DNA from: Pyrinomonadaceae bacterium
GTDB lineage: Bacteria > Acidobacteriota > Blastocatellia > Pyrinomonadales > Pyrinomonadaceae
DNA length: 5,362 nucleotides
Reading direction: 5' to 3'
Assembly (NCBI GenBank): GCA_025937955.1
Contig: JAICQI010000444.1
Coordinates: 1 to 5,362 of the forward strand
The notes beneath the pieces are model-generated. The model was not told where the DNA came from, did no database searches, and saw only the letters and a program-made list of their open reading frames with translations. The translations under genes and the position numbers were made by a program. Shown here piece after piece: positions 1 to 5,362 of this stretch (within the stretch, counting starts at the first letter, position 1; the number at the start of each line of letters is the position of its first letter).

Positions 1-360
1 GACGGTCGTAGCGACAAAGTGTTGGATGTGGCCCGCGAATTTGCACCCGATGGGATCGACGCCGCGCTCGTTACCGCTGGTGGTGATGCGACTGATCGAG
101 CGCTTGTTGCGATCCGACCTGGTGGCCGGATTGCTTATCCAAACGGCGTCATGCCGGTACCCCAGGCGCCCGCGCAAGTAAGCATCGACGCATATGATGG
201 CGAAGGTGGCCGCGAGGCAATCGACAGATTAAATGAACTGATCGAGGCCGGCCCATTCGAAGTGCACGTCGACCGCACATTTCCACTTGAGCAGGCGGCT
301 GAGGCACAAGCGGCGCTCGAAGAACACCACCTCGGAAAAATTGCGCTTCGAGTTGGTTAA
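1..360 (+). CDS. Medium-chain dehydrogenase/reductase (quinone oxidoreductase-like), C-terminal part, 5' end outside window
   Basis: This is the last 119 codons of a gene that enters the window already in frame and stops with TAA at 358-360. The visible protein covers the end of the Rossmann nucleotide-binding domain, with the typical pattern GIDAALVTAGGDATDRAL followed by IRPGGRIAYPNG. It then has the return segment to the catalytic domain, with a chain end (FEVHVDRTFPLEQAAEAQAA, later GKIALRV) typical of zinc-independent NADPH:quinone reductase-like members (ADH_zinc_N_2 type). Such enzymes use NAD(P)H to reduce quinones or enones, or oxidise alcohols, in the cytoplasm. The substrate cannot be read here because the N-terminal catalytic domain is missing. 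The next gene is 162 bp away and looks unrelated, so this is probably the end of its own transcription unit. No convincing terminator hairpin follows it. Confidence 0.9.
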   Translation, partial: DGRSDKVLDVAREFAPDGIDAALVTAGGDATDRALVAIRPGGRIAYPNGVMPVPQAPAQVSIDAYDGEGGREAIDRLNELIEAGPFEVHVDRTFPLEQAAEAQAALEEHHLGKIALRVG

Positions 361-522
361 TTGATCGTTTGTGATTGCATATTTCGTTACACCCAGGTCG
401 ACTTCAGCGTCCTTGCGGCGACAAGAGATTGTTGAATATGTAGGACCTCTGATGTCGACCTTATGTGACCGTGTCCGGAATCTGTTTGCTGACCACAATG
501 CCGGGCGGATAAATAAAATCAG

Positions 523-960
523 ATGATCAGAAGCGCGACCTCAGTTCTTATTCTGTTGCTTCCAATAACTATTGGAGCTGGACCGTGGTCTAAAACCGAC
601 GCTCCACATCGAGCGCTCCAACAATCTCCCTCCGCTGCAACGGAGGAAAAATCATGTCGCTCCCATCCGCAGTTGGTGGGGCGGTGCTTTTCACTGCGAG
701 GCCGTCTCTCGGTTTACAATGGAAGTCCTGCGCTTCGAATCTGGAGAGTTGGTACCCGAAGGATACTCGGTATTTCTGAACAGCGTTTCTCAGTGGCTGG
801 TTATCGGAATGTTCCTGCCAACATAGCGAATCAGATTAATCAGGACGTTGCTATTTTGGGTGACTTTCTGGTGTGTCCGTTCACTCCGTCACGTCCCAGA
901 GAAATGCAGCTTGTTTGTATTGACACTGCGAAAAATCTGGTCATAAAGAAGCAGCAATGA
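523..960 (+). CDS. Small exported protein of unknown function with four cysteines
   Basis: This gene encodes 145 residues. A hydrophobic N-terminus (residues 5-19, after a single Arg at 3) looks like a Sec signal peptide, with cleavage possible near residues 19-27. A polar linker runs to about residue 43. The compact domain holds Cys45, Cys55, Cys118 and Cys132, which could form two disulfides in the periplasm. Its core, CFSLRGRLSVYNGSPALRIW then RVGTRRILGISE, resembles uncharacterised proteins I recall from acidobacterial genomes; I know no function or family name for it. The start is fixed by an in-frame TAA at 514-516 and the lack of another early ATG. The Shine-Dalgarno match is poor (GGGCGG at 503-508). 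A competing 84-residue frame (572-826) lacks these protein-like features. The gene stands alone between two spacers and may have its own promoter. Confidence 0.75.
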   Translation: MIRSATSVLILLLPITIGAGPWSKTDAPHRALQQSPSAATEEKSCRSHPQLVGRCFSLRGRLSVYNGSPALRIWRVGTRRILGISEQRFSVAGYRNVPANIANQINQDVAILGDFLVCPFTPSRPREMQLVCIDTAKNLVIKKQQ

Positions 961-979
961 TTGCTGCCAAGCCCGATTT

Positions 980-1044
980 AGCCGCGGATAAACGCGGATT
1001 AATGACGGATACAATCCGTAAAAAATCCGCAGATATCCGCGGCT
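980..1044. repeat. 65-bp nested palindrome of CGGAT repeats (REP/MITE-like element)
   Basis: The element is a perfectly centred imperfect palindrome. An outer arm of 11 bp (980-990, AGCCGCGGATA) pairs with 1034-1044. A middle arm of 7 bp (994-1000, GCGGATT) pairs with 1024-1030. An inner arm of 6 bp (1005-1010, ACGGAT) pairs with 1014-1019 around a 3-nt loop. Two symmetric internal loops of 3/3 and 4/4 nt separate the arms, so 24 bp can pair. Each arm carries the same CGGAT word, so the element is also a short tandem repeat folded on itself. It begins 20 bp after the stop of the preceding gene, where REP-type elements often sit. No T-run follows, so it is not a standard intrinsic terminator, although the RNA hairpin could still protect the 3' end of the upstream mRNA. 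The palindrome is seen directly; its status as a genomic repeat is inferred. Confidence 0.8.
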
Positions 1045-1156
1045 CAGATTTCTTGCCAGCATTCCTGCCGTGGCGGTGTTAACCAATAGAATCACTTTCA
1101 TTTGGTGAACCAAGCCAAGACTAAGTACGTACAGAGCCTCCGGAGGACCGAGACCG

Positions 1157-3604
1157 ATGCAAACGTTCCTACAGGACTTGAAATATGCGCTGCGCATGCT
1201 CAAAAAGAATCCGGCCTTTACCGCTGTGGCGATTTTGACGCTCGCGGTGGGCATAGGCGCCAATTCGGCCATCTTCAGCGTTCTTAACTCCGTCCTGTTA
1301 CGGCCACTGCCTTACCAGAACCCCGGTCAGCTCGTCCGCGTCTACAGCGAATTTCCCACGATGAAGCTCCAGAAGTTCTGGCTCTCAGCTCCCGAACTGC
1401 TCGACATCCAGCGCGAAGCGAAATCCTGGGAAGCAATTGGCGCCTGGGCGCCGGGCAGTCCAAACGTCGGTACTGACAGCGAGCCACTTCGGGTCACCTC
1501 TGCCGCAATTACCCGCAGCTTGATCGATGTGCTGGGAGTCCCACCGCAACTTGGTCGCAACTTCAGTGAAGAAGAAGATCGCGTTAACGGACCAAGGGTC
1601 GCGATCATTTCGTATGGTCTCTGGCAAAAGGGCTTTGGCGGCGCAAGTGACATTCTTGGCAAACAGATACAGGTCAACGCGACAGCAACGACTGTCATTG
1701 GTGTGATGCCCGCTAATTTTGCATTCCCTCCCGGAAGCAACGATCAGGTCGATCTCATCGTGCCTTTCCAATTCGATCCTGCCAACCCCGGTAATCGCGG
1801 GGGCCACTTTCTTTCAGTGATCGGCAGGTTGAAACCCGGTGTAACTATGGAGCAGGCGCAGAGCGAAATGACGAGCTTGATGGCCGGCTGGAAGAGTGAG
1901 GGTCGCGCGCAACATTTACTCAACCCGCAAAATCACCCGGTGATAATGCTGGGTCTTCACGAAGACGTTGTCGGTTCAGTTCGCAAAGCCGTCTGGCTGC
2001 TCATGGCTGCGGTTGGTTTTGTTCTGCTCATCGCGTGTGTGAACGTTGCGAACCTCTTGCTGGCTCGCGCGGAGTCACGTCATCGTGAATTTGCTGTCCG
2101 CCTCGCACTGGGAGCCGGTCTAAAACGGATGGTCCGGCAATTCGTCGCCGAGGGTTTCGTACTGGTTTTAATCGCTTCAATTCTCGGAGTAGTGCTCGCA
2201 TTCGTGGGGCTAAAGGTCCTGTTACTGTTTGCGCCTGATAGCGTGCCGCGCACTGAGGAGATTAGCGTCGGCCTTCCCGTACTCGCGTTTACGATCGGGG
2301 TGGCCATTGTTGCTGTTTTCCTTTTTGGGCTTGCACCACTGGCTCAAGTCAGTGAACGTAACCTCGCTAACTGGATTCGCGGCGCCGGCCAACGTTCTAT
2401 TCGCGGAGGTGGTCAGGCGCTCCGCAAGGGCCTGGTAGTCACGGAGATTGCCCTCGCAGTGATTCTCGTCATCGGCTCGGGCCTGATGATTCGTGCCTTC
2501 TGGAAGTTGCAACAAGTCAACACCGGCTTCGATCCGAAAGGTGTGGTCAGCTTTAATCTGAATCTTCCGAGAGTTAAATACGACCCTGCCCAACGGCTTC
2601 AGTTTGTAGACTCGCTCCAGCAAAAACTCAGCGCTACTCCCGGTGTGGCCTCCGTTTCCATAGCAGGTGGGCTGCCGCCGCTGCGGCGCATCAATGCTAA
2701 CGACACCGAGATTGAAGGGTACCAGCAAACACCCGATAGCCCGGCGCAGAACGTCGACTATTGGAATGTCGTTGGTAACGACTACTTCAAGACGATGAAA
2801 ATCCGATTGTTGGAGGGGCGCACCTTTGAATCGCAGGACGACAACCCTAACGCGATGCCTGTTGTGGTTGTAAACCAGGCACTCGCGAAAAGATTCTGGA
2901 CCGGCAGTCCGATTGGCCGGCGTGTGAATCCAGGGTTTCAAGATCCCAAAGTCTGGTGCACGATCGTCGGCGTGGTTGAAGACACCAAGAACGCCGGCAT
3001 GGATAAGCCTGCTGGTCCCGAACTTTACTTCCAGGTACGGCAAGTGGCGAATCAGTTCCTCGGCGCGAACATAAATTTCGTTGTTCGCGGTACGAATGAT
3101 TCGGCGCGACTGGAAAGCTCGATTCGCAATGTCGTTCGTGAATTGGATTCGACCCTGCCGGTCTACAATCTTTGGTCCATGGAAGAAGTGGTATCGAGGT
3201 CGATGGTCCAACCACGCTTCCTCGCGCTACTGCTGGCCACGTTCTCCGGGATCGCGCTGTTCCTGGCGGCCATCGGTATCTACGGCGTGATGGCATATTC
3301 GGTGGCGCAGCGCACGCAGGAGATAGGAGTGCGAATGGCGCTGGGGGCGCGTCCGCTTCACGTGTTGCGACTCATCTTCGGACAAAGCATGGGCATGTTG
3401 CTCATCGGCATAGTCATCGGGTTGGCAGGCGCATTTGCGTTGACGAAGTTCATGCGCACGCTGCTGTTCGAAATAACGGCAACTGACCCGCTGACCTATG
3501 TAAGTGTAGTTGGCTTACTTACTGTCGTCGCATTGCTGGCGTGCTACATCCCGGCGCGTCGCGCAGCAAAGGTTGACCCATTGATCGCTTTGAGATACGA
3601 ATAG
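1157..3604 (+). CDS. ADOP-type duplicated FtsX/MacB-like permease
   Basis: This 815-residue inner-membrane protein belongs to the acidobacterial duplicated orphan permease type. It opens with the characteristic block DLKYALRMLKKNPAFTAVA and a first membrane helix (about 20-47). A MacB-type periplasmic core domain (about 48-275) and an FtsX-like domain with three helices (about 277-304, 332-358, 372-396) follow. A linker and helix (about 426-446) lead to a second periplasmic domain (about 447-684) and a second FtsX domain (about 685-712, 743-768, 780-800). The paired cytoplasmic motifs EFAVRLALGAG (311-321) and EIGVRMALGAR (722-732) mark the two halves. The length is usual for the family. Related permeases (MacB, LolC) work with an ABC ATPase, but ADOP proteins typically lack an adjacent one, and none is visible here; substrate and energy source are unknown. 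GGAGG at 1142-1146, 10 nt before the ATG, supports the start. The downstream gene lies 24 bp away, which suggests cotranscription. Confidence 0.96.
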   Translation: MQTFLQDLKYALRMLKKNPAFTAVAILTLAVGIGANSAIFSVLNSVLLRPLPYQNPGQLVRVYSEFPTMKLQKFWLSAPELLDIQREAKSWEAIGAWAPGSPNVGTDSEPLRVTSAAITRSLIDVLGVPPQLGRNFSEEEDRVNGPRVAIISYGLWQKGFGGASDILGKQIQVNATATTVIGVMPANFAFPPGSNDQVDLIVPFQFDPANPGNRGGHFLSVIGRLKPGVTMEQAQSEMTSLMAGWKSEGRAQHLLNPQNHPVIMLGLHEDVVGSVRKAVWLLMAAVGFVLLIACVNVANLLLARAESRHREFAVRLALGAGLKRMVRQFVAEGFVLVLIASILGVVLAFVGLKVLLLFAPDSVPRTEEISVGLPVLAFTIGVAIVAVFLFGLAPLAQVSERNLANWIRGAGQRSIRGGGQALRKGLVVTEIALAVILVIGSGLMIRAFWKLQQVNTGFDPKGVVSFNLNLPRVKYDPAQRLQFVDSLQQKLSATPGVASVSIAGGLPPLRRINANDTEIEGYQQTPDSPAQNVDYWNVVGNDYFKTMKIRLLEGRTFESQDDNPNAMPVVVVNQALAKRFWTGSPIGRRVNPGFQDPKVWCTIVGVVEDTKNAGMDKPAGPELYFQVRQVANQFLGANINFVVRGTNDSARLESSIRNVVRELDSTLPVYNLWSMEEVVSRSMVQPRFLALLLATFSGIALFLAAIGIYGVMAYSVAQRTQEIGVRMALGARPLHVLRLIFGQSMGMLLIGIVIGLAGAFALTKFMRTLLFEITATDPLTYVSVVGLLTVVALLACYIPARRAAKVDPLIALRYE

Positions 3605-3611
3605 GTCGGAT

Positions 3612-3620
3612 TAAGGAGGT
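3612..3620 (+). promoter_or_regulatory. Perfect Shine-Dalgarno sequence of the DUF4097 gene
   Basis: TAAGGAGGT is a full 9-base complement to the usual 3' end of bacterial 16S rRNA. It stands 8 nt before the first of three consecutive ATG codons (3629, 3632, 3635). That spacing favors 3629, and an in-frame TAA at 3620-3622 excludes any earlier start. It lies in the 24-bp gap after the permease stop, so the second gene of the pair should be translated strongly on its own. Confidence 0.85.
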
Positions 3621-3628
3621 AAAGGACG

Positions 3629-4519
3629 ATGATGATGGTTACGGCATTGCTTACGAGCGTGATGATGTTGGCCTGCGGAGCGCCGGCGGCAGGGTTAACC
3701 ACTGAGACAGCACAAAACCGTGACTTTAAGGAGCGCGACGAAATTAACCAGACGTACAAACTGGAGCACGGAGCGCGCGTTGAAGTGTCGAGCATTCGTG
3801 GCCCTGTCGAAATCGTCAATGGTGATGGCGCGACGGCGGAGGTGCACATCATTCGTTCGGCACGTACCCGCGCTGACCTCGAGCATCACAAGATCGAAGT
3901 CTCACAAACGGGTAATAGTCTTGTAGTGCGCGGTGTACAGGAGCCTGAACAGCGCCAGCGGCAGAATATTCAAGTAGACCACCACGTCAAACTCAAGCTG
4001 CCTCGAAGCATCGATCTCTCAGTCAAAAGTGTCAGTGGCTGGATCAAAGTCGGCGATGTAGACGGCCCGACGCAGGTAAGCAGTATTAGCGGTTCTGCCG
4101 ATATCGGTAACGTGGGCGGGAAATTAGAAGTGAGAAGCATCAGTGGAAGTGTTGAAGTCGGAAACGTAGGCGCAGATGCACGCGTGAACAGCATCAGTGG
4201 TAGCCTTAGTCTTGGTCAGGTGAACGGCTCCCTTGATGTATCAAGCGTAAGTGGTAGTCTGAACGCAACGCTTCTCAGCCTGAGTCCTCAGGGCATTCAC
4301 ATCAGGAGCGTGAGTGGGTCGATCGAGATTAAATTCCAGAGCGAAGTCAATGCAGATTTCAAAGCCGAAAGTGTCAGCGGTCACGTATACCTCGACGTGC
4401 CTAACGTCACTCGTGATACTGAAGAGAAGTCGTCCAACGTCCGCGCGCGCATCGGCGGAGGAGGTACGCCCATTACAATCTCGAGCGTGTCAGGTAATAT
4501 CCGGTTGACGCGAAGTTAA
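3629..4519 (+). CDS. Exported DUF4097-type beta-solenoid protein
   Basis: This gene encodes 296 residues. A hydrophobic N-terminus (residues 1-22) looks like an export signal, but it has no Lys or Arg before residue 31, which is unusual. Cys17 follows Met-Leu-Ala, a poor lipobox. From about residue 42 the chain is a run of short beta-strands with the recurring motif S-[VI]-S-G. The motif starts at residues 134, 152, 170, 188, 206, 227, 248 and 286, with a degenerate first copy (SSIRG) at 54-58. Such repeats fit the DUF4097 family, predicted to fold as a right-handed beta-solenoid; members are found near membrane transport or stress genes in several phyla, and their biochemical role is not established. 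No catalytic residues stand out, so a structural, binding or sensing role outside the cytoplasm is the likeliest reading. The gene sits 24 bp after the ADOP permease and 21 bp before the barrel gene, consistent with one operon. Confidence 0.9.
   Translation: MMMVTALLTSVMMLACGAPAAGLTTETAQNRDFKERDEINQTYKLEHGARVEVSSIRGPVEIVNGDGATAEVHIIRSARTRADLEHHKIEVSQTGNSLVVRGVQEPEQRQRQNIQVDHHVKLKLPRSIDLSVKSVSGWIKVGDVDGPTQVSSISGSADIGNVGGKLEVRSISGSVEVGNVGADARVNSISGSLSLGQVNGSLDVSSVSGSLNATLLSLSPQGIHIRSVSGSIEIKFQSEVNADFKAESVSGHVYLDVPNVTRDTEEKSSNVRARIGGGGTPITISSVSGNIRLTRS
4019..4288 (+). repeat. Five in-frame 54-nt (18-residue) solenoid repeats
   Basis: Five consecutive units of 18 codons lie in the DUF4097 gene (residues 131-148, 149-166, 167-184, 185-202, 203-220). 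The consensus is x-V-x-S-[IV]-S-G-S-x-x-[IVL]-G-x-V-x-G-x-x; unit 5 keeps the first half but diverges after SVSGSLN. Units 2 to 4 are closest, for example QVSSISGSADIGNVGG and EVRSISGSVEVGNVGA. At DNA level AGCATCAGTGG recurs at 4136 and 4190, one unit apart. Two longer units of about 21 residues follow. The regular period suggests one solenoid coil per unit. Confidence 0.85.
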
Positions 4520-4540
4520 ATTCTTCGGGTCCGGCTCAAT

Positions 4541-5257
4541 ATGAAAACCTCAATTTACTGCTTCTCACCGTCGCTATATTTGCGTCTGTTGCTGTTGCCC
4601 AAGACAAGAAAGACAAAGTCGAGATCGGCGTGCAGACAACCTCGCTGACGCTCTTTGCACCTGATTTCCCCGGTGACGTAACCAACACCGGCGTTGGCGG
4701 CAGGGTCACTTATAATTTCAACCGGTCCATAGCCGCGGAAGCTGAAATTAACTTCTTTCCTCAAAAACAATTTGTCCTTTCATCATTTACCAGCGGTGCT
4801 ATCCAGGCTCAATTCGGAGTAAAGCTTGGCAAGCGCCTTGAAAAGTTCGGCATCTTTGCGGAGGTTCGTCCAGGCTTCATCAGTGTGGACGACGTCGAGT
4901 CTATAACACCGGACAGCGTGGTTGTGGTTAATGGAAATATGACGCTAGACATCCAAATTGAGCGAAGGAATTTCTTCACCATCGGTGCCGGAGGTGTTTT
5001 GGAATTGTATCCGTCGCGACGAACTGTAGTGAGATTGGAAGCGGGCGATACCATTCTTCGTCATCCAGAGCATTTCGACGTAATTTTTCCGCCTACGGGG
5101 CGGCAACCCGTTTGTGCAACTCGCACGTCCGGCAAAATTCAACCACAATTTTCAGTTCACCGTCGGCGTCGCTTTTCGTCTGGGTGATTTCCCGGATGCG
5201 GAGAGCGGCAGTAACGCAGCAATTGCTGGACAAGAGGAACCCCACGATTTGAAGTAG
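4541..5257 (+). pseudogene. Outer-membrane beta-barrel protein, frame-disrupted gene (first barrel domain)
   Basis: The parts of this gene are clear but lie in different frames. ATG at 4541 (M-K) is in one frame. The signal peptide core (LLLLTVAIFASVAVA then QDKKDK) and the barrel body up to about 5096 are in a second, which has no ATG, GTG or TTG from the stop at 4495 until GTG 4630. The barrel end (HNFQFTVGVAFRLGDF, 5144-5191) is back in the first frame, which stops at 5257. One more A in the run 4544-4547 and one less G in 5097-5100 restore a 238-codon frame starting MKNLNLLLLTVAIFASVAVA, with an AVA/QD cleavage site. The mature part has alternating strands, GGRVTYNF, and a terminal strand ending in Phe, as in small 8-stranded OmpA-like barrels. 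Read literally, only 4630-5187 (185 codons, no signal peptide) is open, which would give a non-exported fragment. It starts 21 bp after the DUF4097 gene. No good Shine-Dalgarno is visible. Confidence 0.75.
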
Positions 5258-5362
5258 GAGCGCAATTTACAGCGCTTAATGCAGACGCTCCTTCAGCGGT
5301 GCCTCAAACTCCCGTGATAATATTCGACGACCTCATTCATACAGAACCTGGTTTCGGCGGCA
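5244..5362 (+). pseudogene. Start of a second beta-barrel domain, out of frame with the first and cut by the window end
   Basis: After the CCCC run at 5240-5243, the frame used by the body of the first barrel reads RFEVGAQFTALNAD (5245-5286), then TPVIIFDDLIHTEPGFGG up to 5360. This parallels the opening of the first barrel, KVEIGVQTTSLTLF followed by NTGVGGRVTYNF, so it looks like a second copy of the same domain. It has no start codon or signal peptide of its own: the same frame has a TAA at 5212-5214 and no ATG, GTG or TTG between that stop and the domain. One extra C in the CCCC run would join it to the first barrel through a polar linker (ESGSNAAIAGQEEPP). I therefore read it as the continuation of the same gene, a tandem-barrel protein. 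A separate degraded gene is the alternative. Only about 39 codons are visible, so the domain call rests on limited similarity. Confidence 0.55.

Noticed and set aside
395..461. Inverted repeat AGGTCGAC (395-402) and GTCGACCT (454-461)
   Set aside because: Only 8 bp match, built on the self-complementary word GTCGAC, and 51 bp separate them. Chance is a sufficient explanation.
486..515. Possible sigma-70-like promoter (TTGCTG, 17-bp spacer, AT-rich -10) before the 145-residue gene
   Set aside because: The -10 match is weak and would put the transcript start almost on the ATG. Acidobacterial promoters are not known well enough to me to call it.
980..1044. Intrinsic terminator reading of the CGGAT palindrome
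   Set aside because: The hairpin is strong, but there is no T-run after 1044 and the stem is interrupted by internal loops. It is kept as a repeat instead.
1102..1113. Small hairpin TTGG-TGAA-CCAA upstream of the permease start
   Set aside because: Four base pairs are too few to support an operator or RNA structure.
2222..3211. Long antisense open frame (329 codons) opposite the permease gene
   Set aside because: It lies fully inside the strongly supported ADOP coding sequence. Its translation shows no domain, signal peptide or repeat that I recognise, so it is a frame shadow.
4019..4288. CRISPR-like or other non-coding tandem array at the 54-nt repeats
   Set aside because: The repeats are in frame, diverged at DNA level and conserved as protein motifs, with no spacers.
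4541..5243. Programmed ribosomal frameshifting as the explanation of the broken barrel gene
   Set aside because: Three separate shifts in both directions at plain 4-base runs would be needed, with no evident slippery heptamer or stimulator. Mutation or sequence error is far simpler.

Overview
The window looks like chromosomal DNA from an Acidobacteriota bacterium, perhaps of the Blastocatellia or a related class. The main evidence is an 815-residue duplicated FtsX/MacB-type permease of the ADOP type (acidobacterial duplicated orphan permease), a family expanded in that phylum. A small secreted protein and an outer-membrane barrel of a style common there fit as well. Every gene I can support is on the + strand. 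There are no RNA genes, CRISPR arrays or insertion sequences.

Layout. Positions 1-360 hold the C-terminal third of a medium-chain dehydrogenase/reductase (quinone oxidoreductase-like) that starts outside the window. After 162 bp without a gene comes a 145-residue exported protein of unknown function with four cysteines (523-960). The next 196 bp carry a striking 65-bp nested palindrome built from repeats of CGGAT (980-1044). A probable three-gene set follows: the ADOP permease (1157-3604); 24 bp later, behind a perfect Shine-Dalgarno sequence, a DUF4097-type exported beta-solenoid protein with an 18-residue repeat (3629-4519); and 21 bp later an outer-membrane beta-barrel gene that starts at 4541 and is broken by reading-frame changes.

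The last gene is the least ordinary part. Its signal peptide, barrel body, barrel end and an apparent second barrel domain can all be recognised, but they lie in alternating frames. One-base changes at three 4-base homopolymer runs (AAAA at 4544-4547, GGGG at 5097-5100, CCCC at 5240-5243) would join them into one open frame that leaves the window. No such lesion is seen in the 3.3 kb upstream. This is either a decaying gene or a patch of sequencing or assembly error; I cannot tell which from one sequence.

Taken together, the three adjacent genes would put one product in the inner membrane, one in the periplasm (or on a membrane surface) and one in the outer membrane. That layout suggests an envelope-spanning module around an ATPase-less permease. 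This is an inference from gene order and predicted location only; no function is known.
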